A DNA stretch of 64,000 bases from Nonomuraea dietziae (lineage in GTDB: Bacteria; Actinomycetota; Actinomycetes; Streptosporangiales; Streptosporangiaceae): assembly GCF_014195505.1 (NCBI RefSeq), contig NZ_JACIBV010000001.1:1240001-1304000 (forward strand). The letters run 5' to 3'. The notes beneath the pieces were generated by a model. It was not told the DNA's origin and did not search any database. It saw nothing but the letters and a program-made list of their open reading frames with translations. Below are positions 40,889 through 49,508 of this stretch, piece after piece. The position numbers and the translations under genes were made by a program. The first letter of the stretch is position 1. Each line of letters opens with the position of its first letter.

Positions 40889-41437
40889 ATGACGAATCTG
40901 CTATCACGGCTGGCGGTCGGGTGGCTGGCGGCGCTGGCCGCCGTCCTGGTACTGCTGCCGGCGGCGAGCGCGGCCGCTGTTCGGGGGCCGCAGGACGAGG
41001 AGTATCTCCGGATGGCGCACCAGGGCAACCTGGCTGAGATCGCGTCCGGCCGTGCCGCGCAGGAGAAGGCGTCCAGCGAGGACGTCCGGATGATGGGTGA
41101 ACAGCTCGTCACCGACCACACCAAGCTGGACACGGACCTGAAGAAGGTGGCCGAACAGCTGGACATCAGCCTGCCCGACGAGCCCGATCCTCAGATGGCC
41201 GCCGAGCTGCGCAAGGTGTCGGAGCTGTCTGGCCAGGCTTTCGACGCGGCCTGGGTCGACATGCAGATCAAGGGCCACGAGAAGACGCTGCGACTCGGCC
41301 AGGACGAGCAGAGCACCGGCACCGAGACGGCGGTCAAGCAACTGGCCGTAGACGCCGCCCCGGTGATCGAGAAGCATCTGCGGATGATGCAGGAGCTCCA
41401 CCGCACCATGTCCCCCGGCAACGCACCCACCGGCTGA
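40889..41437 (+). CDS. DUF4142 family secreted protein
   Basis: A 182-residue protein with a signal peptide (RLAVGWLAALAAVLVLLPAASA) and a helical DUF4142 domain: DEEYLRMAHQGNLAEIASGRAA, DVRMMGEQLVTDHTKLDTDLKKVAEQL, FDAAWVDMQIKGHEKTLRL and MQELHRTM. The spaced His and Glu residues give the ferritin-like four-helix form of this family. Its function is unknown; members are extracytoplasmic. A GGGGGA ribosome site precedes the ATG. Confidence 0.9.
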   Translation: MTNLLSRLAVGWLAALAAVLVLLPAASAAAVRGPQDEEYLRMAHQGNLAEIASGRAAQEKASSEDVRMMGEQLVTDHTKLDTDLKKVAEQLDISLPDEPDPQMAAELRKVSELSGQAFDAAWVDMQIKGHEKTLRLGQDEQSTGTETAVKQLAVDAAPVIEKHLRMMQELHRTMSPGNAPTG

Positions 41438-41461
41438 GCCGGCTCGCTGTTCGCCGCCCCG

Positions 41462-42094
41462 CTAGCGGACGATCCCCGCCTCGTAGGCGGCGATGACCAG
41501 GTGGACGCGGGTGCGGGCGTCGAGCTTGGTCAGCAGATGGCTGACGTGCGTCTTCACCGTGCCGAGGCTGACGTACAGCCGCTCGGCGATCTCCGCGTTG
41601 GACAGGCCCCTGGCCACCAGGACGAGCACCTCGCGCTCGCGCTCCGTGATGGGCGGGGCGGTGGCCGGGGGCGCCGGGCTCACGTACCGCTCGATCAGCC
41701 GCCGCGTGACGGTGGGCGCCAGGAGCGACTCGCCTGAGGCGACCACCTCGACGGCTCTGAGCAAGTCGGCCGGCGGGGTGTCCTTGAGCAGGAAGCCCGC
41801 GGCGCCCGCCTGCAGCGCTCCGTAGACGTACTCGTCGAGGTCGAACGTGGTCACGATGAGCACGCGCGTGCCCGGGCGGCCCGCGCAGATGTGGCGCGTG
41901 GCCTCGATGCCGTTCATCACCGGCATGCGCACGTCCATGAGGACCAGGTCGGGACGGTCGCGAGCGGCCAGTCGCACCGCCTCCTCGCCCGTGGCGGCCT
42001 CTCCGACCGTGACGAATCCCGGCGCGCTGTCGACCAGCAGGCGGAAGCTCTCCCTGATGAGCGGCTGGTCGTCGGCCACCAGCACCCTGGTCAC
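41462..42094 (-). CDS. NarL/LuxR-family response regulator
   Basis: A 210-residue two-domain regulator. The receiver domain has ADDQ (acidic pair), phospho-acceptor Asp54 ([13 protein letters not shown]), a switch Thr and Lys in LLKDTPP; the LuxR-type HTH is [40 protein letters not shown] at about 145-184. It is partnered with the kinase just upstream. The start is uncertain: GTG 42094 (ancestral position) or GTG 42112 inside the repeat array. The genes probably overlapped originally; see the repeat at 42098. The likely target is the divergent ABC transporter. Confidence 0.92.
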   Translation of the reverse strand: MTRVLVADDQPLIRESFRLLVDSAPGFVTVGEAATGEEAVRLAARDRPDLVLMDVRMPVMNGIEATRHICAGRPGTRVLIVTTFDLDEYVYGALQAGAAGFLLKDTPPADLLRAVEVVASGESLLAPTVTRRLIERYVSPAPPATAPPITEREREVLVLVARGLSNAEIAERLYVSLGTVKTHVSHLLTKLDARTRVHLVIAAYEAGIVR

Positions 42095-42097
42095 AGC

Positions 42098-42240
42098 GCC
42101 ATCGGTGATCACCGCGCCACCCCGGTCACAGCGCCCATCCCGACCCCGGCGCCATCCGTGATCACGGCGCCCAGCCCGATCCCGGCGCCCAGTCCGATCA
42201 CAGCGTTCAGTGTGGTCACAGCGTTCAGTCTGGTCACAGC
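42098..42240. repeat. 18-bp tandem repeat array at the kinase/regulator junction
   Basis: Eight head-to-tail units: seven of 18 bp and one of 17 bp (42116-42132). Examples on the + strand are 42223-42240 (GTTCAGTCTGGTCACAGC), 42205-42222 (one base different), 42187-42204, 42169-42186, 42151-42168, 42133-42150 and 42098-42115. The first unit contains the kinase stop codon and the array ends at the regulator start. On the coding strand each unit is of the form GCxGxGAxC..., encoding six residues such as AVTRLN. Confidence 0.9.
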
Positions 42241-43337
42241 GGCAGCCTTGCCTTGACGCGGAAGCCGCGCAGAGGGCGCGCGCCCGCCTCGAACTGGCCG
42301 CCGAAGGCGCGCACCCGCTCGCGCAGCCCCGTCAGTCCGTGCCCGTACGGCCGCTCCTGTCCGCGGGTGCCGTCATCGGTCACCTCCACGACCAGCCCGT
42401 CCCGCTGCCGCTCGACCCGCACGCGGACGTGGCGGGCTCCCGCGTGCTTGAGCACGTTGGTCAGCGCCTCCTGCACGATCCTGTAGACGGTCAGCTCCAG
42501 CTCCTCCCCCACGTCGGCGTCGATCGCCAGTTCCACCTCCAGGCCCGCCGCCCTGGTCCGCTCGACCAGCGCGGCGAGATCGGCCAGCCCCGGAGCCGGG
42601 GCGAACTCGGCCTCGCCGTCATCTCGCAGCACGCCGAGCAGCCGCCTGGTCTCGCGCAGCGCCGACCTGCTGGTCTCCTCGATCGAGGCGAGCGTGCGGC
42701 TCATCTGCTCCGCCCTGCCCACGTGGCCCGCCACCCCCGCCTGCACGGCGATCGTGCTGAGGCTGTGGCCGATGACGTCGTGAAGCTCCCTGGCGATGCG
42801 CAGCCGCTCCTCCGCGGCCTCCGCCCGCGCCCGTTCCTCCGCGTGGACGGCGAGCCGCTCGGTGTAGAGCCTGCGCTGCCGCACCGCCGTACCGACCGCC
42901 CATGCGGCGACCAGGATCGCCAGCACCAGCCCGAGCCGCTCGCGCACGATCCCCGTGAAGGGCGACTCCACCACGCCCTGCGCCCCCACCGCGGCCGCCG
43001 CGAGCAGCGCGACGACGGTGCTCCTGCGGGTGGCCAGCGTGTACAGCGCGAGGGGCAGGCAGAGCAAGTCGGCATGAGGGAGGAGGAACTCCCGCATGCC
43101 AAGCCCGCCGATCAGGACGATCACGAACACGGCGCGCGGCCAGAACCGCCTGACCGCGATGGGAAGACTCGTGGCCAGAGCCGCGGCGTAGTCGAGCAGA
43201 TCGGGAGGCACGTCGTTCCTCGTGGTGGCGAGCCCGACGAAAGCCGCCGCCAAGAAGGCGGCGATCCCGACGTCGACCGTCACCCAGGCCCAGGTCGGCA
43301 CCCGGCTCAGCAGCGGGGGACGGATCTGTTCGCGCAC
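42234..43337 (-). CDS. Sensor histidine kinase (NarL-partner, HisKA_3 type)
   Basis: A 367-residue kinase. Residues about 18-150 hold five to six membrane helices with no large outer domain, so it senses within or at the membrane. The dimerisation helix contains [15 protein letters not shown] with phospho-acceptor His186; the ATPase domain has [20 protein letters not shown] (N box) and TDDG ... [14 protein letters not shown] (G boxes). It starts at GTG 43337 and is divergent from an ABC transporter, the likely target. Confidence 0.93.
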   Translation of the reverse strand: MREQIRPPLLSRVPTWAWVTVDVGIAAFLAAAFVGLATTRNDVPPDLLDYAAALATSLPIAVRRFWPRAVFVIVLIGGLGMREFLLPHADLLCLPLALYTLATRRSTVVALLAAAAVGAQGVVESPFTGIVRERLGLVLAILVAAWAVGTAVRQRRLYTERLAVHAEERARAEAAEERLRIARELHDVIGHSLSTIAVQAGVAGHVGRAEQMSRTLASIEETSRSALRETRRLLGVLRDDGEAEFAPAPGLADLAALVERTRAAGLEVELAIDADVGEELELTVYRIVQEALTNVLKHAGARHVRVRVERQRDGLVVEVTDDGTRGQERPYGHGLTGLRERVRAFGGQFEAGARPLRGFRVKARLPL

Positions 43338-43423
43338 GCCTCGAACCTAACCGCGCGCCCTGTCGCCCGCATCTGTCCCAGGACTGATGCGGGAGGGGCC
43401 GTGTCCCGCCGATCGTGGAACGC

Positions 43424-44128
43424 ATGATCGAAGTAACCGGGCTCACCAAACGTTTCGGACCGGCCGCCGCCGTGGACGATCTCTCCTTCCAGGTGCCGCC
43501 TGGCAGGATCACCGGCTTCCTCGGACCGAACGGCGCGGGCAAGACCACGACCATGCGGCTGATCCTCGGCCTCGACCGGCCCACCGCGGGACACGCCCTC
43601 GTCGGCGGCGTGCCGTACCGGAGCATGAGACGGCCGCTCACCCACGTCGGCGCGCTGCTGGACGCGACCGCGGTGCAGGGCGGCCGCCGCGCCGAGCAGC
43701 ATCTGCGGTGGCTGGCGCGCTCCAACGGCATCTCGCCGCGCTCCATCGGCTCGCTGCTCGAACTCGTCGGGCTCGGCGACGTCGGCCGCAAGCGGATCGG
43801 CGGCTTCTCGCTCGGCATGAAGCAACGGCTGGGAATGGCCGCGGCGCTGCTCGGCGATCCCGAGGTGCTCCTGCTCGACGAGCCGACCAACGGGCTGGAT
43901 CCCGAGGGCATCCGCTGGACGCGCGGCCTGCTGAAGTCGCTGGCCGCCGAGGGGCGGACGGTCCTGGTGTCGAGCCATCTGATGAGCGAGATGGCCCTCA
44001 CGGCCGACCACCTGATCATCCTCGCGCGAGGCAGGCTGCTGGCCGACGCGGGCGTCGCCGACCTGGTGAGGCCAGGCGTCTCGCTGGAGGACGTCTTCAT
44101 GCGGGTCATCGCGGGCGGTGAGCGGTGA
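43424..44128 (+). CDS. ABC transporter ATP-binding protein
   Basis: A 234-residue ATPase: Walker A GPNGAGKTT (about residue 37), the Q-loop region, signature FSLGMKQRLGMAAALLG (variant of LSGGQ), Walker B VLLLDEPTNGLDPEG and H-loop SSHLMSE. This arrangement is typical of two-gene BcrA/NatA-like drug or peptide exporters. GTG 43415 is another possible start. It overlaps the next permease gene (GTGA). It is divergent from the two-component system, a frequent layout in which the kinase senses the exported compound. Confidence 0.93.
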   Translation: MIEVTGLTKRFGPAAAVDDLSFQVPPGRITGFLGPNGAGKTTTMRLILGLDRPTAGHALVGGVPYRSMRRPLTHVGALLDATAVQGGRRAEQHLRWLARSNGISPRSIGSLLELVGLGDVGRKRIGGFSLGMKQRLGMAAALLGDPEVLLLDEPTNGLDPEGIRWTRGLLKSLAAEGRTVLVSSHLMSEMALTADHLIILARGRLLADAGVADLVRPGVSLEDVFMRVIAGGER

Positions 44129-44872
44129 ACGCGATCGCGGCCGAGTGGATCAAGCTCCGGACGCTGCGGTCGACCTGGTGGGCGCTGGGCGCCGGAGTGG
44201 TCGTCTCGCTGACGCTCACCGTGTTCGGCGCCGCCACGGTCATCTCACGCTGGGATCCGGGCCGCACGCCCGACCAGGCCGCCATGGGGATCGTCGTCGC
44301 CGTCTATGTGGGGGTGATCCTGGCTCAGCTCCCCCTCGGGATGCTGGGCACGATGACGATCACCGGCGAGCACGCGTCGGGCATGCTCGACACGACCTTC
44401 GTGGCCACCCCGTCAAGGACGCGGGTCCTGCTGGCCAAGGCGGTGGTGCTGAGCGGGGGCCGCGCTCGTCTGCTCGGTGCTCATCGCGGTACCCGGCTAT
44501 CTCTACGGGCGTCTGGTGGCCGCGCGGTTCCACCCGTCGGCGCTGCCCGCGGAGGCCTGGCAGGTGATCGCCGGAGGAACGCTCATGATCGTGACCACCA
44601 CGCTGCTCGGGCTGGCGCTCGGCGCGATCCTGCGCAACGGGGCCGTGGCGACCGCCGCGCTGGTCGCGATCGTGCTCCTGCTGCCGTTCGTCGCCCGCGT
44701 GCTGCCATGGGGTGAGGCGATCAACCTGTTCCTGCCGACCTATCCCGCGCTCCAGTTGATCGAGCAGGCGCCCGACATCATGCCGGCCTGGACGGCGTTC
44801 GCGGTGCTCGCGGGCTGGGCGGTGCTCCCCCTGGCGGCCGGGGTGGCCTGCGCAGGGGTCAGGTCGTCGTAG
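44125..44872 (+). pseudogene. ABC-2 type permease gene with a +1 frameshift
   Basis: The first part in one frame encodes AAEWIKLRTLRSTWWALGAGV ... FVATPSRTRVLLAKAVVLSG, the usual start of ABC-2 permeases; the continuation VCSVLIAVPGYLYGRLVAARF ... ACAGVRSS is in the +1 frame. They join perfectly if one G is removed from the GGGGG run at 44455-44459. The whole would be about 248 residues with six helices. It may be a recent mutation, a programmed or phase-variable run, or a base-calling error; as written, the protein is truncated and the ATPase lacks a partner. Confidence 0.85.
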
Positions 44873-45497
44873 GAGCGTCACGCTCTGCCAGGTCAGAGGC
44901 CGCGAGTGCGCCTGGTCCCTGGCCCGGCCGTTCGCCGTCGAGCAGGCGGGCGAGGAAGTCCTCGACCGCCCTCTCCGCCTGTTCCGTCTGCCCTGTCCTC
45001 GCCACCAGCAGGGCGATCTCGTTGATCGCCGCCAGCAGCATGTGGGCGTGGATCTCCAGGTACTCCTCCCGCACGGCTCGTGTGGCCCTGAGCGTGCGCT
45101 TGAGCATGCCGAAGGCATGCCGCGCCTCCAGCTCGCGCCACTTCTCCCAGCCGAGCACCGAGGGGGCGTCGATCAGCACGATCCGCTGGATGACCTTGTC
45201 GCCCGCCAGCCTGATCCAGGCCAGGCTGCCCTCACGCAGCGCCTGTTCGGCGCTGGCCCCGCTCGTCACGGTCGCGGCGATCTCGCGGCCGATCCTCGTC
45301 TCCACGGCCTCGAAGACCGCCTCGAACAGCGCGTCCTTGCCCGCGAAGTGGTGGTAGAGCGCGCCTCTGCTCAGGGCCGACTCGTGCAGGACCATCTCGA
45401 TCGAGGTGCCGTCGTAGCCGTGCTCGGAGAACAGGCGGGTGGCGATGCCGAGGACCCTGTCGCGAGTGGCGGCGCCCCGCTCTGCCTTGAGGTTCAT
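44859..45497 (-). CDS. TetR-family transcriptional regulator
   Basis: A 212-residue repressor: HTH TSIEMVLHESALSRGALYHHFAGKDALF (about residues 31-58), then a TetR_C_11-type ligand domain. Its last bases overlap the end of the convergent permease gene by 14. It is divergent from an alpha/beta hydrolase, with two operators between, and likely controls that gene and itself. Confidence 0.92.
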   Translation of the reverse strand: MNLKAERGAATRDRVLGIATRLFSEHGYDGTSIEMVLHESALSRGALYHHFAGKDALFEAVFEAVETRIGREIAATVTSGASAEQALREGSLAWIRLAGDKVIQRIVLIDAPSVLGWEKWRELEARHAFGMLKRTLRATRAVREEYLEIHAHMLLAAINEIALLVARTGQTEQAERAVEDFLARLLDGERPGQGPGALAASDLAERDAPTTT

Positions 45498-45514
45498 GCG
45501 ACCACTCTAGACAT

Positions 45515-45531
45515 ACCGACTATCAGTCGGT
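45515..45531. promoter_or_regulatory. TetR operator 1
   Basis: ACCGACT-ATC-AGTCGGT is a perfect 7-bp-arm inverted repeat, 18 bases upstream of the TetR start. Confidence 0.85.
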
Positions 45532-45541
45532 AATTTTCTAG

Positions 45542-45554
45542 ACCGACAGTCGGT
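45542..45554. promoter_or_regulatory. TetR operator 2
   Basis: ACCGAC-A-GTCGGT shares the half-site of operator 1 and lies 18 bases before the hydrolase ATG. The two sites are about 25 bp centre to centre and can serve the two divergent genes. Confidence 0.82.
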
Positions 45555-45571
45555 TTGTAATGGAGGCAGCG

Positions 45572-46420
45572 ATGAGAACGCACCACGGCATCTCCTACCT
45601 CGACGAGGGGAACGGGCCCGTCGCCCTGTTCGTGCACGGCGCGGGCACCGGCTCGGGCCTGTGGGCCAACGTCATCGCCGCGCTTCGGGAGGAGCGCAGG
45701 TGCGTCGCCCTCGACCTGCCGGTCCACGGGCAGAGCGAGGTCAGGGAGGACCTCTCGCTCCCCGCGCTCGCCGAGGTGATCGAGGAGTTCTGCGCCGACC
45801 TCGGCCTCGACCGCGTGGACCTGGTCGCCAACGACAGCGGCGGCGCCATCGCGCAGGTCTTCGCGGTCAGGCACCCCGAGCGGCTGCGCACGCTCACCCT
45901 GACCAACTGCGACGTGCACGACAACCTGCCGCCCGAGCCGTTCAGGCCCACGGTCGAGCTCGCGGCGCGGGGCGGGCTCGCGCCGCTCACCGCGACGCTG
46001 CTCGATCAGCCCTCGCTGCTGGTGCAGGGCGTGTTCGCGGCGAGCTACGAGCGCATCGACGACCCCGAAGGGCTGGTCGAGCGGTTCGTCAGGCCGATCT
46101 TCGGCGACCCTGAACGCGGACGCGCCTTCGAGCGCTTCCTGGTCGGCCTGCGGGCCGAGCACCTCGTCGCGATCGAGCGGGAACTGGCCGAGCTGGCCGT
46201 GCCCACGCTGGTGGCATGGGGCACCGGCGACCCGTTCTTCGAGCTTCACTGGGCAGGGTGGCTGCGCGACACCATTCCGGGCGTGCGCAAGGTCGTCGAG
46301 ATCGAGGGCGGCAGGCTGTTCTTCGTGGACGAGCGCGCAGGCGAGCTCGTGCCGCACCTGCGCGAGCACTTCGCCTTCGGCCTGGCGGCGTCCGCGACCG
46401 GCGGCGGTGGCCGACCTTGA
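45572..46420 (+). CDS. Alpha/beta hydrolase with Asp nucleophile (haloalkane dehalogenase-like)
   Basis: A 282-residue hydrolase: VALFVHGAGTGSGLW (oxyanion region), LVANDSGGAIAQVFAVRHPER (nucleophile elbow of form x-N-Asp-S-G, which suggests Asp rather than Ser as the nucleophile), then VAWGTGDPFFELHW. The final catalytic His is not in a clear context: IEGGRLFFVDERAGELV replaces the usual GxHF, so activity is doubtful or altered. The ATG at 45572 follows GGAGG. It is controlled by the divergent TetR through twin operators. Confidence 0.85.
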   Translation: MRTHHGISYLDEGNGPVALFVHGAGTGSGLWANVIAALREERRCVALDLPVHGQSEVREDLSLPALAEVIEEFCADLGLDRVDLVANDSGGAIAQVFAVRHPERLRTLTLTNCDVHDNLPPEPFRPTVELAARGGLAPLTATLLDQPSLLVQGVFAASYERIDDPEGLVERFVRPIFGDPERGRAFERFLVGLRAEHLVAIERELAELAVPTLVAWGTGDPFFELHWAGWLRDTIPGVRKVVEIEGGRLFFVDERAGELVPHLREHFAFGLAASATGGGGRP

Positions 46421-46612
46421 GCCGAGGTCAGGCGAGGGCAGGCGGCCGTGCCTGAGCACCCGCTTCGCGACAGGGGCTGTGAGACCAGGACCATGCCGCC
46501 GAGGTCGAGCCTGGCGTTCGAGAGGCGGAACTCCGGCAGGAACCTGGGCAGCAGGTCGTCTTCGCCACCGGTCGGGGACCGGCCCGGTGAGCTCCTCGGA
46601 TAGGGTCCACGG

Positions 46613-47197
46613 GTGAACGACGCCCCTGTCATCCTGCTCGGCGGCGCTTCGGGGACCGGCAAGAGCCAGGTGTCCTATCCCCTGGCGCGCCGCCTGGCAT
46701 CACCGATCGTCGAGATCGACGACATCGTCGAGGCGCTGCAGGCCATGACCACGCCCGAGCAGCTGCCCGCGCTGCACTACTGGCGGGCCAACCCTGAGGC
46801 CGCCCACCTGCCGCCCGAACGGATCGTGGAGATGCAGATCTCCGTGGCGCGCGCCCTCGTCCCGGCGGTGCGGGCGGTGGTCGCCAACCATCTCGAGACC
46901 ATGACGCCCGTGATCGTCGAAGGCGACTACCTCTTGCCGTCCACGGCCGCGGAGCTGGACGGCGTGCGAGCGGTCTTCCTGCACGAGGGCGACGAGGAGC
47001 AGATCGCCGAGAACTACCTGCTTCGCGAACCCGCGGCGGGGGCGCAGCACGGGCGGGCCATGGTGAGCCGCCTGTACGGCGACTGGCTGGCCGCACAGGC
47101 CGAAGCGGCCGGGGTGCCTGTCGTTCCCGCCCGCCCCTGGGACGACGTCCTCGAACGGGTGGCACGGGCGCTCGACCTCGCGCCGCCCTCCGCCTGA
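46613..47197 (+). CDS. P-loop ATPase/kinase-like protein
   Basis: A 194-residue protein with Walker A GGASGTGKSQ at residues 10-19, a second acidic motif VEIDDIVEALQAM and VIVEGDYLLP, typical of small zeta-toxin or 2-phosphoglycerate-kinase-like P-loop kinases (AAA_33 type). The phosphate acceptor is unknown. It stands alone, with no clear operon partner; a toxin role is not supported by any neighbouring antitoxin. Confidence 0.85.
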   Translation: MNDAPVILLGGASGTGKSQVSYPLARRLASPIVEIDDIVEALQAMTTPEQLPALHYWRANPEAAHLPPERIVEMQISVARALVPAVRAVVANHLETMTPVIVEGDYLLPSTAAELDGVRAVFLHEGDEEQIAENYLLREPAAGAQHGRAMVSRLYGDWLAAQAEAAGVPVVPARPWDDVLERVARALDLAPPSA

Positions 47198-47241
47198 TCC
47201 TGCCGCCGGGTCGGACCGACACGGGGCGCGCGCTGATCCGT

Positions 47242-48288
47242 TCACCTGTACGTCCAGCGGAAGAGGGTGTCGCCCTCGGCGGTGAGCCAGGTGCCGTCCC
47301 CGAGCGGGTACGCGGATTCGTGCGGGGGCATCGGGTAGCGCACCTCTCCGCGCACCTGGCCGCTGACAGCGTCGATCAGGATGTGCCTGGCGTCCTGCGG
47401 CGATTCGGCGTAGAGCGTCGCGGTAGCGATCACGGTGTCCGCGTCAACGTAGCCGGCGCCGTCCCAGTAGGCCTCGCCCGTGGCCGGACGCCATGCGTCA
47501 GCGGCGTCGAGCCTGCGCATGATGAGCCCGCCGGGGAAGGAGTGCCAGGCGATCTCGTCCGGCGGGGCGTAACTGAGATAGGACAGCCCGCTGGGATGGA
47601 CGTCGAGCAGGATGCGGTAGTCGTCCTCGTGCTTCCACACGCGCAGGCCGTCCTCCTCCAGCCGGCCCCAGTACACGTGCAGGCCGTCCTGGCCCTCCCC
47701 GACTCCCAGGCCCATGTGCCGCCCGTCGGCGTGCGGCAGGTGCCCGCCGCCGACGGCGGCGCAGCCCAGAGTCTCCCGCGCCACGACCCGTCCGGTGTCG
47801 GCCGCCAGCACGAGCCACTCGTCGCCCCGGTAGGGGGTGCCGTCGAACGCGCCGTCGTCGCGCCACACCCCCGAGCTCGGCGGGCCCGGCAGCATCGCCC
47901 AGACGTGCCGGCCGTCGTCGCTGACCCGGCACGAGGAGCGGTTCTCCTTGCGGGAGTGGCGCCGGTGACCGCGGTGCTCCCACAGCACCGCGCCGGTGGG
48001 GGTGACGGCTCGGACGGCCTCGTCGTTGCAGAACACGCCGACGTCGCCGTCGGGGCTGACCGCCGCCTCCCACGACTCCTCGTCCGGCCACGGCACCGCG
48101 AAGGCGCTGATCAACGAGGGTTGCGCGCCGAAGAACGCGTCCAGGTCGTGCAACTCGAGACTCGTGCCCTCTCTGAGCAGCATCCTCGGCGGCCCCGCCC
48201 GCCCGACCTCGACCGCCCACAGCGGGCCCACGACACGGGCCGCGTTCCTGAGGTGTGCCCGGCCGGCGGGCACCGCCTTGATCTCCAT
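47242..48288 (-). CDS. Hypothetical protein, beta-propeller-like
   Basis: A 348-residue cytoplasmic protein with no signal peptide. Repeated strands of the type AAVSPDGDVGVFCNDEAVRAVTPTG, SDDGRHVWAMLPG, VLAADTGRVVARETLG and GTWLTAEGDTLFRW, each about 45-50 residues apart, have the look of WD40/PQQ-like propeller blades. I do not recognise the family. It probably binds a partner protein or reports on a ligand. It is followed on the same strand upstream by a MarR gene 32 bases away, so they may be co-transcribed. Confidence 0.75.
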   Translation of the reverse strand: MEIKAVPAGRAHLRNAARVVGPLWAVEVGRAGPPRMLLREGTSLELHDLDAFFGAQPSLISAFAVPWPDEESWEAAVSPDGDVGVFCNDEAVRAVTPTGAVLWEHRGHRRHSRKENRSSCRVSDDGRHVWAMLPGPPSSGVWRDDGAFDGTPYRGDEWLVLAADTGRVVARETLGCAAVGGGHLPHADGRHMGLGVGEGQDGLHVYWGRLEEDGLRVWKHEDDYRILLDVHPSGLSYLSYAPPDEIAWHSFPGGLIMRRLDAADAWRPATGEAYWDGAGYVDADTVIATATLYAESPQDARHILIDAVSGQVRGEVRYPMPPHESAYPLGDGTWLTAEGDTLFRWTYR

Positions 48289-48320
48289 GGCCCGAGTGTG
48301 CCAGCGCGCCCGCTCCCCGG

Positions 48321-48785
48321 TCAGGCGTCGTCGCTCGCGAGGTTGCTCAGCACGATGTCGGAGATGTCGCCCAGGGCGTCGAGCTGCTCGTCGGTCAGCA
48401 GGTCGATCAGGTGCCGGCGCACGGATTCGACATGTGGAGGGGCGGCCTCCTGGATGGCGCGCCAGCCGCCCTCGCTCAGGACGATGACCGCGCCCCTGCC
48501 GTCGGTCGCGCACTCCTCCCTGGAGACCAGGCCGCGCTCCTCCATCCGGCTGATGTGCCTGGACAGGCGGCTCTTGGACCACAGCATGCGATCGGCCAGC
48601 TCCTGCAGCCTCCAGCGCCTGTCCTGCCTGGCGGTCAGGGCGGACAGGACGTCGTAGTCGGCGTCCGACAGCCCGGAGTCGCGGTGGAGGTCGCGGGAGA
48701 TCTGGGCATCGAGCAGCAGGCGCATCCGCCGGTAGCCGAGCCAGGCCCGGGACTGTCGATCGTCGAGCCAGCGTGGTTCGGCCAT
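48321..48785 (-). CDS. MarR-family transcriptional regulator
   Basis: A 154-residue regulator: WRLQELADRMLWSKSRLSRHISRMEERGLV (recognition helix) and ECATDGRGAVIVLSEGG (wing). The ATG at 48785 has AGGA upstream; an ATG nine bases earlier is possible. It is divergent from the FMN-reductase gene and very likely represses it, a known arrangement for stress- and quinone-responsive MarR proteins. Confidence 0.9.
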   Translation of the reverse strand: MAEPRWLDDRQSRAWLGYRRMRLLLDAQISRDLHRDSGLSDADYDVLSALTARQDRRWRLQELADRMLWSKSRLSRHISRMEERGLVSREECATDGRGAVIVLSEGGWRAIQEAAPPHVESVRRHLIDLLTDEQLDALGDISDIVLSNLASDDA

Positions 48786-48834
48786 GGCGCCCATCCTAGC
48801 GCTCGTTGACATGTAAACCAAGTTCGTGACAGTG

Positions 48835-48852
48835 TGGTTTACACGTAAACCA
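48835..48852. promoter_or_regulatory. MarR operator upstream of the FMN reductase
   Basis: TGGTTTAC-AC-GTAAACCA is a perfect 8-bp-arm inverted repeat, 20 bases before the reductase ATG. Another half-site GTAAACCA stands at 48813-48820, nearer the MarR gene. Confidence 0.85.
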
Positions 48853-48872
48853 AGCATGGAGGAGCGCAGGTC

Positions 48873-49439
48873 ATGCCTACCCTGAAGATCATCGTCGCCA
48901 GCACCAGGCCGACCCGCATCGGACGCGCCATCGGCGACTGGGTCGACGCCCACGCCGTCCGTCACGGCGGCTTCGACGTCGAGCTCCTCGATCTGGCGGA
49001 GGTCGGGCTGCCGTTCCTCGACGAGCCCGAGGACGCCACCACCGGGCGGTACGTGCACCGGCACACCAAGCTGTGGAGCGCGGCGATCGACGCCGCCGAC
49101 GCGTTCGTGTTCGTGATGCCCGAGTACAACTACTGCTTCAACGCGCCGCTGAAGAACGCCCTGGACTTCCTCTACAGGGAGTGGGCGTACAAGCCCGTGG
49201 GCTTCGTCAGCTACGGAGGCATGTCGGGCGGCATGCGCGCGGTCGAGATGATCAAGCCGGTGGTGGTCAAGCTGCGCATGGTCCCCGCGGGCAACGCCGT
49301 GACCATCTTCCGTCGCACGATGCTGGACGCCGAGGGTCGCGTGACCGCCCACGACGAGCTGGCGGCCGCGGCCGACGGCATGCTGGACGAGCTCGGACGG
49401 CTCACCGAAGCGCTCTCGACGATGCGCGTCCCCGCATGA
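48873..49439 (+). CDS. NADPH-dependent FMN reductase family protein
   Basis: A 188-residue flavodoxin-like enzyme: ASTRPTRIGRAIGDWV (FMN phosphate loop, residues 10-25), VFVMPEYNYCFNAPLKNALDFLY (ribityl/flavin region) and VSYGGMSGGMRAVEMI. Members reduce quinones, azo dyes or chromate with NADPH. It has a GGAGG ribosome site. Control by the divergent MarR suggests induction by electrophiles or oxidised quinones. Confidence 0.93.
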   Translation: MPTLKIIVASTRPTRIGRAIGDWVDAHAVRHGGFDVELLDLAEVGLPFLDEPEDATTGRYVHRHTKLWSAAIDAADAFVFVMPEYNYCFNAPLKNALDFLYREWAYKPVGFVSYGGMSGGMRAVEMIKPVVVKLRMVPAGNAVTIFRRTMLDAEGRVTAHDELAAAADGMLDELGRLTEALSTMRVPA

Positions 49440-49508
49440 CCGGCCGGCCTGGCACGCCGTCACGAGCTCGTAAGAATTGGCCGGGCGGAACGCTTCTACG
49501 CTGAACAC

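Noticed and set aside
46421..46612. A possible small gene or fragment on the minus strand (stretch LPEFRLSNARLDLGGMVLV)
   Set aside because: The stretch looks protein-like but has no start, ribosome site or family I can name, and is broken on both sides; too weak to list.
46613..47197. Zeta-like toxin of a toxin-antitoxin pair
   Set aside because: The P-loop fits, but no antitoxin-like gene is next to it and key toxin residues cannot be confirmed by eye.
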